DNA of 64,000 bases, from NCBI GenBank assembly GCA_038230515.1, contig JBBRND010000006.1, positions 98,271 to 162,270 of the forward strand, written 5' to 3'. The stretch comes from JAPLDB01 sp038230515. GTDB lineage: Bacteria > Bacteroidota > Bacteroidia > AKYH767-A > 2013-40CM-41-45. This document shows, piece by piece, positions 10,101-16,202 of this stretch (its first letter is position 1; every line of letters starts with the position of its first letter). The notes under the pieces were generated by a model, which worked only from the letters and a program-made list of their open reading frames with translations, was not told the origin of the DNA and ran no database searches. The position numbers were made by a program, and so were the translations under genes.

Positions 10101-12018
10101 TTGACGGAGCAATGGTAACGCTGCCGTTCCACAAACATCCATGTGCATCTTTCACAACAAGCTGGTAAGTACCTGCTGCGAGATTGTTCCAGGTTGATGA
10201 TCCCTGAAAAATTATTCCATTGTCTTTACTGTAAGTGTAGGGAGCCGTGCCACCGGACGGAGTAACTGTTATCTTTCCATTTGCAATTGCGCATTTAGTA
10301 TCGTTCACAATGGTGCTTGCAGAAAGGACTTGTGGCTCGCTGATAACAAACAGAACTGATGATTCGCATCCTGTAGGATCAACAGTTACCAATGTATAAG
10401 CACCTCCTGCAAGGTTTGAAATCTGATCGGTAGAAACTCCGTTGGTTTGATGGATGATGGTGCCTGCAGAATTTTTCCATTTGAATGTCCACGGACCGGT
10501 GCCTATCCCGGTTCCGGAGGCACTTCCTGTTTGTCCGTGACAAAGCGGATCGGTAACTGTTACCGTTGGCGGAATGCAGCAGGCAAGTGATGCATAAAAA
10601 TCATTTAAAGGATCGGCAGCGCAGGCAGACGATGTCCACGATCCGGTTTCGCCATCGCTATACGTATCAATAAAAACATTTAAGTTTTCTCCGTTGATGC
10701 AATCTGCCTGAATAACGGTTTGAATGCTGAAGCAAAAATTCCAGGTGCAACCTCCAGATAAATTATCACCGAAATTATTTCCTGGATTATTATCAACAAC
10801 ACCCGAAGAATTTCCTGCCGATGTTTCATAAAAAAATCCGGGACCGGTGGTGAAGCCGCTTGCCGAAGAAGTGATTTGCTGATTGTACCAGCCCCACGTT
10901 CCGTTACCGGAGCAGGATTGAGGTGGTGATGAAGAGATGGTGCTGGTGTCCCATCCCGGTCCGAAGGTTGGAATAACAGCATGCAGCCAGTTGGCTGATG
11001 TGGGATTGAATCCGGTAATGTTCAAACAAAAATTTACAGTTTGTCCTGCTAAGTAAATCCCGTTTTGAGGAGGAGGATTAACATTGAGTGCGCTCTGAAT
11101 GACGCAGCCCTGGCAGTCGAGATTATTTTGAAGCGACAACGAAAAATCGCATTGATCGGTTAACGTGCCTCCGCTTACGCGCAGATAGTAAGTGCCCGGA
11201 GCAAGACCGGAGAAAGAAGTATTCAGCAATCCGCCACCGCCAGTTGCACAGCCGCGCGGAACAAGATTGTTGCAGCCCGTTCCGGAATAAAGTCCCACTT
11301 CAGGCGTAATCATTCCGTTGATGATAATGTTGAGGATAGGAGCAGTGATTGTAAATTTATACCACACATCACTTGCAGGTGCCGCCATGTTGCCGACAGG
11401 ATTACAACCCTGCAGTGCGTTGTAAGGAATTTCTGCAGTGGCGCACAGATTACTTGTGCTGAATGTAGCCACCGCACCCAGCCCCGAAGGACATGCAGCA
11501 GGCACTGCAAGCGCACCAAGATCTTGTGCGCCCGAACATGCATCGTTAGTTGGTGGTGAGCCGCCCTTGCAGGTAGGGCAGCCGTTTACAGCGCATGTTA
11601 CACAATTGATAACCGCACTCCATCCGTTTTTATTTACGGTGTAATCAGAAACAAATTTTATGGTGAGGCAACCGGAAGTGGCTGTAATGGTTCCAGGAGA
11701 ATTTGTTCCGGTAAATGTTCCCAGCAATGGCGATGAAGTAGTGGAGCCATTGTAAACATACATGAAATCGAAATTATTTTCCAGCGCAAACGAAGTGAAG
11801 AGCATGCTCACACACATTCCCGGCACGTCAGAACAAATGGTGAGTGTATAATTTTCGTTTTGAGAATAACCTGCAGTATCGCGGCCTGTGTCGTAAAAAT
11901 TTCCTCCGCAGGTGCTCACCGTTGCAGTGGACATAATAATATCCTGCCCGGCTGAATGAAGCCGAAAAAAAAGCAGGCACAGTACCCACAACAATTTTAT
12001 TTTATTCGAGTAAGTCAA
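4195..12018 (-). CDS. Giant SprB-repeat surface protein with CHU_C (T9SS type B) C-terminus
   Basis: This 2607-residue secreted adhesin-like protein begins with a signal peptide (LLWVLCLLFF core) read from a TTG at 12018; an in-frame TAG immediately precedes it, so no upstream start is possible. Domain order: CUB-like (about 30-140, FDFMYVYNG), a PPC-like region (about 155-300), then about 22 SprB-type repeats of 70-80 residues (about 483-2185), each built as C-x-G-x(2)-DGSI, GGTG-x-YSIDNG, LAAGTY-x(4)-D-x-NGC. Two Ig-like units, two PKD domains (about 2353-2510) and a CHU_C domain with AFTPNGDGKND, FNRWG and WNGK follow. SprB repeats occur in gliding-motility adhesins of Flavobacterium; CHU_C tails direct T9SS export. 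Attachment or motility is inferred, not shown. No gld/spr genes are near. Confidence 0.92.
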   Translation of the reverse strand: MTYSNKIKLLWVLCLLFFRLHSAGQDIIMSTATVSTCGGNFYDTGRDTAGYSQNENYTLTICSDVPGMCVSMLFTSFALENNFDFMYVYNGSTTSSPLLGTFTGTNSPGTITATSGCLTIKFVSDYTVNKNGWSAVINCVTCAVNGCPTCKGGSPPTNDACSGAQDLGALAVPAACPSGLGAVATFSTSNLCATAEIPYNALQGCNPVGNMAAPASDVWYKFTITAPILNIIINGMITPEVGLYSGTGCNNLVPRGCATGGGGLLNTSFSGLAPGTYYLRVSGGTLTDQCDFSLSLQNNLDCQGCVIQSALNVNPPPQNGIYLAGQTVNFCLNITGFNPTSANWLHAVIPTFGPGWDTSTISSSPPQSCSGNGTWGWYNQQITSSASGFTTGPGFFYETSAGNSSGVVDNNPGNNFGDNLSGGCTWNFCFSIQTVIQADCINGENLNVFIDTYSDGETGSWTSSACAADPLNDFYASLACCIPPTVTVTDPLCHGQTGSASGTGIGTGPWTFKWKNSAGTIIHQTNGVSTDQISNLAGGAYTLVTVDPTGCESSVLFVISEPQVLSASTIVNDTKCAIANGKITVTPSGGTAPYTYSKDNGIIFQGSSTWNNLAAGTYQLVVKDAHGCLWNGSVTIAPSTLPAINNIATQNILCYNGFDGSINITAGSGIPPYSYSINNGQSFQAASLFSQLIAGTYQIVVTDVNGCTATSTVTHTQPPPINVQIITTPASCGLSDGTITLNVLSGTVGAVTYSITNGQIFQPSNTFTMLSPGIYFVVIEDGNGCLAHDTAIVDNLNAPVINSVLHTDVSCFQAADGSITINASGGTGAIQYSIDNGVTFFATSSFNNLSGGVYTVIIKDQNNCSARRIITVIEPAYITLWCGLTNTTCGLNNGSIHLVPITGVQPFQYSIDAGTTWQASTTFSNLPSGNLALLVRDASGCERICNYVVGTSAPPTVSSLAVTDVACFGAANGGVVINTVGGSPPIKYSIDGGITFLNSNVFTPLAAGNYNVVVKDNYGCSSTATFSIVQPPQIILSVILVDAECGLANGSITANVSGGTGAFTYSDDGGLSFVSTNVFSNLLAGSYKVVAMDANGCVEATTIIIGDAPGPRITGVQSTPQICDGVANGSITLTAVSGTGILQYSIDSGSTFQTSAVFQNIFSDFYFIYVKDINGCSDSAKVAVGIYHSPAINQTSITDVTCFGFDNGTIDVTASGGNGQLMYSIDGGLHFDSTSYFDLLAPGNYFVEVYDTNNCEARDTVTIFEPTTLNFSTTIASEKCDRNDGSINIHTTGGTPGYSFSVNGNQFANDSDFFSLDSGMYHLVVMDNNGCVDSNDIAVPFEEAPAINTIILTDVVCNSGDNGTIAITTIGGSGNLQYSIDNGNNFQPTSFFDSLVANTYTIFISDTNNCTVDSTVTITEPPPFVFSFQSVPSNCNFSNGSVTVNATGGSGSLTYSINHSGIFSADTNFVNLASGNYFITLHDSLGCEEDFTVSVSNLNGPIIQTINSTNELCNGDQTGTIIINANGGVGTLQFSIDNGVTFQATNSFSNLAAASYSIVTMDTAACSANSPVVVTEPAPINILHQATNAACGQSNGSATMSVSGGTGAYQYSIDSINFQSSPVFNNLFAGAYIITVHDANNCLATNAVTINNLLAPNISSVFTKDLLCNNDPAGEIKIFATGGTGALTYSIDNGVIFQSSNTFDSLSAGTYFIVVNDHNNCIASSVVQLIQPDSLVISSVLSNETCSNSNGSIFIASTGGTSPWLYSVDSGLVFTSQPNFFGMNEGSYNLAIKDSNGCKTFQQVALVDLTSPQITNYSSTNVNCNGGSDGSINIVTTGGSGALLFSINSGLPQTSTVFSNLIYGNYIMSVTDANSCVDTIHVSITQPTVLATSASHINVNCFGGTDGRATIIPSGGSPGYSFQWSNGETLNSDSSLTAGIYFVTITDQHSCTITDSVVLTEPIAITITHTETNAACSGSANGTASVAVVGGTPPYSYTWSPVSSNTYYAANLSAGLYSVTVTDAHGCTGNDQITITNPTPVDAQLLITNVNCFGGSDGAVAVIASGGSGNYSYVWNNNYNETDSVLDSLAVGNYSVTITDNSGCIHEAPATITSPSQISVLGDVSNALCNGDSTGSILITPSGGVSPYTYIWSNGSTQSTATTISSGNYSVTILDAHSCVRAASFFVAEPAPVLLSVTTVDTICIGQQATLICAATGGVGAITYLWTTGDTSATIFVSPTVSNDYTVQAMDANGCLSNSETGFVFVYPPLDAIVSEGDTICEGQSVALNVSPFGGNGGPYFYFWNPDGYVTQQVTVFPTATTTYIVSVSDHCTVNDASDAAQVFVNPLPLVNFSLLNAEGCTPVTVSFLDQSSTPAGSTYEWNIGDGSGIVTTTNFIHEYTANGNYDVTLYVTTPEDCTDSLVQHSAVRVYELPVADFALTPDSTSFFNPRITFMDESYIAANWSWNFGDGNGNSSLQNPVYVYQDTGQFIIQLIVSTEHQCFDTTYREVKIYGEYTIYIPNAFTPNGDGKNDFFFATAYDITDMQLFIFNRWGTKILDVHSLNAAWNGKTNNTGEDCASDVYIYKINITDNEKKPHEYVGHVSLVR

Positions 12019-12245
12019 CTAAAAAAAAATTCAATGAAAAAAAAGTACGTAAAAATATCAAGAGAAACTTAAACACCTGTATAAAATTCACTTCACTTAA
12101 TTTATTTTATGTGAAAAAAATTAACAACACTGAATTTGCAGATCGTATGGAAGTATGTTGAATAAATTCTGAACGCGAGAAAAACATACTTCACCAGAAA
12201 AACAAAACTCACGTTCAATGCTTCATTACGTTCATGAATGGCAAC

Positions 12246-12410
12246 TTATTCCTTCACCACTCCACGCCAGACTTTTTCTTTTGATTTTGTCTGCACGATG
12301 TAAATGACTTGGGATAGTGCGCTGATGTCAATTGAGGTTGAATGCCGGATGATTGTAATAGTGTTAATATTTCCTCCGGCTGCTTTTCCTGAGATAAAAA
12401 AAAATGAATA
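12246..12410 (-). pseudogene. Fragment of a T9SS sorting domain
   Basis: Minus-strand translation ending at TAA (12246-12248) gives SIDISALSQVIYIVQTKSKE followed by KVWRGVVKE, the typical tail of a type A sorting domain (normally S-Q-G-I-Y-I-V). The frame is closed by an in-frame TAG about 60 codons upstream and has no start codon or body, so it is read as the relic of a lost secreted-protein gene. Confidence 0.6.
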
Positions 12411-12595
12411 AAGCAGTTGATGATCTAATCAACTCGTCTCGTTTCTCTTTAGCAATAATAATATGCAGGTTGTAAATCAGAAAATAAATTCAATTGGCTA
12501 ATTTCCTTTAATTCATTTTTAAAGTTGCAAAGCACGGGAATGTATTTTTCATTTACGGATTCAAGTCTTCAGCGCACGGGTTCTGGTTATCGCTA

Positions 12596-12826
12596 CTGTA
12601 AATACACTCCCGCAGTGTGCAGATGTATTTCCTCCATGTGATAATGAATTGAATAGCTGTAATAATGAATTTCAGGTGTGTAATGATGAATTCCCGCACT
12701 ATAATGAAGAATTTCCATAGTGTGATAAAGAATAATATAGGTACGATAAAGAATAAGTATAGTATAATAACGAATTACAATGGTATGAAAAAGAATACAC
12801 TTGGTATGAAAATCCAAAAACAGTAA
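12596..12826. repeat. 21-bp degenerate tandem array B (11 units)
   Basis: Consecutive 21-bp units start at 12596, 12617, 12638, 12659, 12680, 12701, 12722, 12743, 12764, 12785 and 12806. The conserved part is GTAATAATGAATT-like, followed by six or so free bases and GT. The first two and the last unit are the most diverged. AT-rich and not coding on the plus strand. It sits in the 1265-bp gap upstream of both the giant adhesin (minus) and the glycosyltransferase pair (plus). Confidence 0.85.
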
Positions 12827-12875
12827 ATAATGCCTTAGCGGGTGGGATAGAAGAGGTAGTGAATCTGTAGCTTAT

Positions 12876-12930
12876 GAACCTACCTCCTGAATTCTATTTG
12901 CAAGTGTTATAGAATTCAGGAGGTGGGTTC
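12876..12930. repeat. Large near-perfect palindrome (22-bp arms, 11-nt loop)
   Basis: Arms 12876-12897 and 12909-12930 are complementary at 21 of 22 positions; the inner 16 (ACCTCCTGAATTCTAT) are perfect. There is no T-tract, so it is a poor terminator. Its right arm runs directly into the truncated ku reading frame, so it may be the scar or end of an inserted element. Confidence 0.8.
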
Positions 12931-13093
12931 AGTTTTGGGCTCGTTAATATCCCCGTTAAGCTTTACTCAACAGTGGAAGATAGTTCTCCGTATCTTGATA
13001 TGCTCGATAAAAAGATCATTCAAACATCCGGGTTCAAGCATGTTAATGAAACTAGGGGGTAAAGAAATAGATTATAAGCGATGGGTTGTTTGA
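12928..13093 (+). pseudogene. Remnant of a Ku (NHEJ end-binding) gene
   Basis: Frame 12928-13062 reads FSFGLVNIPVKLYSTVEDSS then LDMLDKK and HVNETRG before TAA. FGLVNIPVKLYS is the hallmark N-terminal strand of bacterial Ku, which binds DNA ends with LigD. After NETR the expected continuation GKEIDYKRWVV is found in another frame (13058-13090), showing a frameshift, then TGA. The first residues are replaced by the palindrome and the rest of the gene is missing. No ligD is in the window. Non-functional. Confidence 0.75.
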
Positions 13094-13283
13094 TTGAAAA
13101 AAGCCGGGGGCATATACGAAATCAAAACTATATGTGCGTACCTTTGACCGATATCCAATCGGATACTTTCATTTTATCGCAGATTGTCTTCCCATGTTGA
13201 TTGAATTCAAAAAATGTTATTCAGATGCTGTTTTTATCTTTCTCCGTTGAGACACCTCTTTTGAAAAAAATGTTGATCGCAAG
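13094..13283. other. Gene-free stretch upstream of the glycosyltransferase pair
   Basis: No further Ku sequence or other gene could be recognised. A box-like TACCTTTG at 13139-13146 could serve the glycosyltransferase gene, but lies about 137 nt upstream of its start. Confidence 0.3.
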
Positions 13284-14285
13284 ATGAGCTACCCAAAAAT
13301 TACGATTATTACTCCATCATACAATCAAGCACCTTTCTTGGAGGAAACAATATTGTCTATTATTGGCCAAAACTATCCAAACTTAGAATACATAATTATT
13401 GACGGAGGAAGTTCAGATAATTCTGTTGAAATTATTAAAAAATACGAGAAACACTTATATTTTTGGTTAAGTGAAAAGGACAGTGGACAAAGTGATGCAA
13501 TAAACAAAGGACTTCATAAAGCGACTGGCGATATTATAACCTGGATCAATAGCGATGACCTCTTAACTCCGGATACTTTATCCTCTGTTGCAAACCTTTT
13601 TTCGAATTGCGGTCCGGAAATCGGTTTAATACATGGAGGCACTGAACTCTTTGGAAACGAAAAATCCAGAATAGATTGGGGCTATTCGGATTTGAATATG
13701 GAACGTTTTATCAGCGGAATGCCTTTCCCACAACCGAGCGCTTTTATAAGAAAAAAATATTGGGATATCGTAGGAGACTTGAACGTTGAATATCACTACG
13801 GAATGGACTATGACCTCTTTTCAAAACTCTCTTTGGTTTGTGAATTCAAAAGTTCTCATCTTTTGTTTTCAAAATATAGAATACATTCTGCGAGTAAAAG
13901 CCATTCACAAAACAAGTTTTTTATTGAAGAATGGAGCATCATTTTTATGAATCTTTTATTCAATTTTAAGGAGAACCATTACTTAAATGAATTAAAAAAA
14001 TTAGACATTTCAACAAATACAAGTCACTTCAAAATGTTCGAGTTCAATTATTCAAAAAAGAAAATAAAAATGGAAAAAGCATTTTTTTACTTTCTTACAA
14101 ATGTTTTACGTTGGGAATATATAAATTCAAATTTTAAGAGAGCCCAGCGCGTTAACAATTACTTATTGTCACATTATGGTCAAGACATTGCAAATTCGCG
14201 AGACCTGAAAACAATATCAAACCGGTTAAAATACTTGCCACCATTCCTTATAAAGATCCTTCGAACAGCAAAACGAATGAAATGA
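13284..14285 (+). CDS. Glycosyltransferase family 2 (WfgS-like)
   Basis: The 333-residue GT-A fold enzyme is likely to add a sugar to a surface polysaccharide from a nucleotide-sugar donor on the cytoplasmic face. The family opening ITIITPSYNQ, the IIDGGSSDNS motif and the metal-binding DxD-type NSDD (D91, D92) are all present, followed by SEKDSGQSDAINKG, as in the WfgS-like subgroup. No membrane segments are obvious. It overlaps the next gene by 4 bp (ATGA), implying translational coupling. Base composition is AT-richer than in neighbouring genes, and relics surround it, which fits lateral acquisition. Donor and acceptor cannot be told. Confidence 0.9.
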   Translation: MSYPKITIITPSYNQAPFLEETILSIIGQNYPNLEYIIIDGGSSDNSVEIIKKYEKHLYFWLSEKDSGQSDAINKGLHKATGDIITWINSDDLLTPDTLSSVANLFSNCGPEIGLIHGGTELFGNEKSRIDWGYSDLNMERFISGMPFPQPSAFIRKKYWDIVGDLNVEYHYGMDYDLFSKLSLVCEFKSSHLLFSKYRIHSASKSHSQNKFFIEEWSIIFMNLLFNFKENHYLNELKKLDISTNTSHFKMFEFNYSKKKIKMEKAFFYFLTNVLRWEYINSNFKRAQRVNNYLLSHYGQDIANSRDLKTISNRLKYLPPFLIKILRTAKRMK

Positions 14286-15412
14286 TGAAAGTCGCTATTA
14301 TCTCTTCCCATATTAATAAATCGCTGCAACTTTTTTGGATGCATGAGGAATTTCTACGTTTAGGACTTGACACTATTCATATCAATATACAAATTGATAA
14401 TGTGCGTCCACAACTAGCCGATGATTTAGAAACACTAGGCATACCTGTATATATTTTGAAACACAAAAACCTCTGGTCTTATTTCAAAAATATTATACAA
14501 ACCAGAAAGTTACTTAAGAAGCACAATATAAATATTGTTCACACAACGCTTCCATTAGGAAATGTTATAGGCCAATCCGCTGCAATTTTGGCAAAAATTA
14601 AAAACCGTTTAACAACTTGTGAAAATGCCAGTTGGGCAAATGATTTTAAAAATAAAAAGCAGTGGCTAATTGACTATTTGACTTTTAAAAGCGCTAAAGT
14701 AATTATTACCGGTGCGGATAGCGCTACAGAATACATAGAAAACAATTGGAATATTAAGCATTCTAAACTAGTAACAATTTATAATGGTGTCAAAGAATCA
14801 GAATATTTGAATATATCTGATGAACGAATTAAAACGCTAAAAAAACAGTTAGAAATAAATGATGGCGATTTCATAATTGGAATGGTCGCCAGATTAGAAT
14901 TTTGGAAGGGGCATGCCTATGCTATCGAAGCAATGAAGCAAGTTGTTCTTCAATTTCCATATGCTAAACTGTTGATTTTTGGTTCGGGTGGATCTGAACA
15001 GGATCTCATACTCAAACAAATAGTAGATTCAGGGCTATCAGCTTTCGTGTTTTATAAAGGGTTTGTGAACGACCCGATTTGCCTTTTTCGATTATTTAAC
15101 GTCCAAGTCCATGTGCCAATTAACAAATATGTAGAAAACTGTGGACTTGTAATTTTAGAAGGGATGATTTCCGGCTGTCCTCAGGTATTAACCGCTTCTG
15201 GTTATGCCAGTACTTCAGCGAAAAATATGAACAACTCTTTGGTGGTAGATTTTTGCAACTCCAACGCAATATCAAGAGCCATAATTAAATTAATAGAAAA
15301 CCCTGATTTGGCGAAACAATTAGGAATGCAAGCAAAAGAAGATGCATTAGCACAATTTAGAAGCCGGACAAAAGCAGAAAAACACATCGCCTTATATAAG
15401 AAGTTTCTTTAA
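14282..15412 (+). CDS. Glycosyltransferase family 4
   Basis: The 376-residue GT-B enzyme overlaps the GT2 gene by ATGA; ATG at 14282 or the adjacent one at 14285 may be used. The C-terminal donor-binding half shows IIGMVARLEFWKGH, LLIFGSGGSEQ and the E-x7-E-type motif ENCGLVILEGMISGCP. It probably works with the GT2 partner on the same glycan (capsule, LPS or glycan of T9SS cargo); that role is inferred from adjacency only. Like its partner it is AT-rich and stands alone, without flippase or polymerase genes nearby. Confidence 0.9.
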   Translation: MMKVAIISSHINKSLQLFWMHEEFLRLGLDTIHINIQIDNVRPQLADDLETLGIPVYILKHKNLWSYFKNIIQTRKLLKKHNINIVHTTLPLGNVIGQSAAILAKIKNRLTTCENASWANDFKNKKQWLIDYLTFKSAKVIITGADSATEYIENNWNIKHSKLVTIYNGVKESEYLNISDERIKTLKKQLEINDGDFIIGMVARLEFWKGHAYAIEAMKQVVLQFPYAKLLIFGSGGSEQDLILKQIVDSGLSAFVFYKGFVNDPICLFRLFNVQVHVPINKYVENCGLVILEGMISGCPQVLTASGYASTSAKNMNNSLVVDFCNSNAISRAIIKLIENPDLAKQLGMQAKEDALAQFRSRTKAEKHIALYKKFL

Positions 15413-15543
15413 ATTTTATCCGCAACAATAACCTGTTATTTTCAATAATAATTCCTACGTATAATAGATCGAATCAACTCAAAACTACTGTAACCGGATT
15501 CCTGCTGGGCGACCCACATGACAGTTTGCGCAGCGCATTCTAT

Positions 15544-15876
15544 TCATGATTTCCCGATTGGCCTTTTCCAAAGTATCGATTTTATTTCCTCTTCAAATTC
15601 ACCCACCTTCCCTTTGTAAATAAGTTGTGCAATGCGTTCAGCATTCTTTAAAGTAGTAAACCTCATTACACTTTCCGGTTGCTTATCTTTAAACTGAATA
15701 AGAAAACGTTTATTGAATTCAAGAAGAAAAGTATCGTCAATTCATTCATGTATTCTGAACGGTTCTTTATCGAGCGGGTAGTAGCTTCTCCAGAACCGTT
15801 CAAGAGGAGGCGGAGTATAAAAAACAAGGATATCGCGCCTGTCAATTTCTATGATTGTATTACTGTCAATTTTCAT
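15544..15876 (-). pseudogene. Interrupted small hypothetical gene
   Basis: From ATG 15874-15876 the minus strand encodes MKIDSNTIIEIDRRDILVFY and continues to HE at codon 44, where TGA (15742-15744) interrupts. The same frame resumes with IDDTFLLEFNKRFLIQFKDK and SVMRFTTLKNAERIAQLIYK and ends at TGA 15544-15546, 110 codons in all. The amino-acid-like composition after the stop indicates a real gene broken by a nonsense mutation. The family is not recognised. Confidence 0.55.
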
Positions 15877-15923
15877 GCAGTTAAAATACAAATAAAATAT
15901 TTTATCTGAACCCACCACTCAGC

Positions 15924-15948
15924 TTATCCCGATTCTTCATCGGGATAA
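15924..15948. terminator. Strong stem-loop (10-bp stem)
   Basis: TTATCCCGAT and ATCGGGATAA are perfect complements around the loop TCTTC, and the flanks CACTCAGC / GCTGGGTG extend the pairing imperfectly. There is no clean T-tract. It could end transcription after the glycosyltransferase pair or be a dispersed palindromic repeat. Confidence 0.5.
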
Positions 15949-16018
15949 CTGCTGGGTGCTTCTATCAGGGAGGGCTACTCAACCCCAATCAGGCAACTTC
16001 CCCATCGCCTCGGGCAAG

Positions 16019-16101
16019 CTTCAGATCGGCTCTCCCCAATTTCAGATCGAGGCTCCCTCGTATCAGATTGAGGCTCCCCATTTCAGAACGCCTGGGGCAA
16101 C
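16019..16101. repeat. 21-bp degenerate tandem array C (about 4 units)
   Basis: Units start at 16019, 16040 and 16061 (exact 21-bp steps), with a fourth at 16081 and looser copies upstream near 15962 and 15986. Each carries TTCAGAT or TATCAGAT followed by CGAGGCTCCCC-like sequence. It is GC-richer than arrays A and B and lies about 100 bp before the metallopeptidase start. Confidence 0.75.
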
Positions 16102-16202
16102 TTTCTCCACCCCTCCTTCATTTCCGTCACTCAAGTTAATTTCTACCTTGCGAGCCGTTTTTCAAAAATTACTTATAAAAAAACCAATTCTTAAAAAATC
16201 CA

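Noticed and set aside
4195..12018. Many short frames inside the adhesin gene
   Set aside because: All lie within one uninterrupted 7.8-kb domain-rich reading frame and have no features of their own.
12882..12924. Reading the 12.9-kb palindrome as a terminator or anti-Shine-Dalgarno control element
   Set aside because: The stem contains CCTCCT/AGGAGG, but there is no T-tract and no intact gene beside it; the ku remnant it touches is dead.
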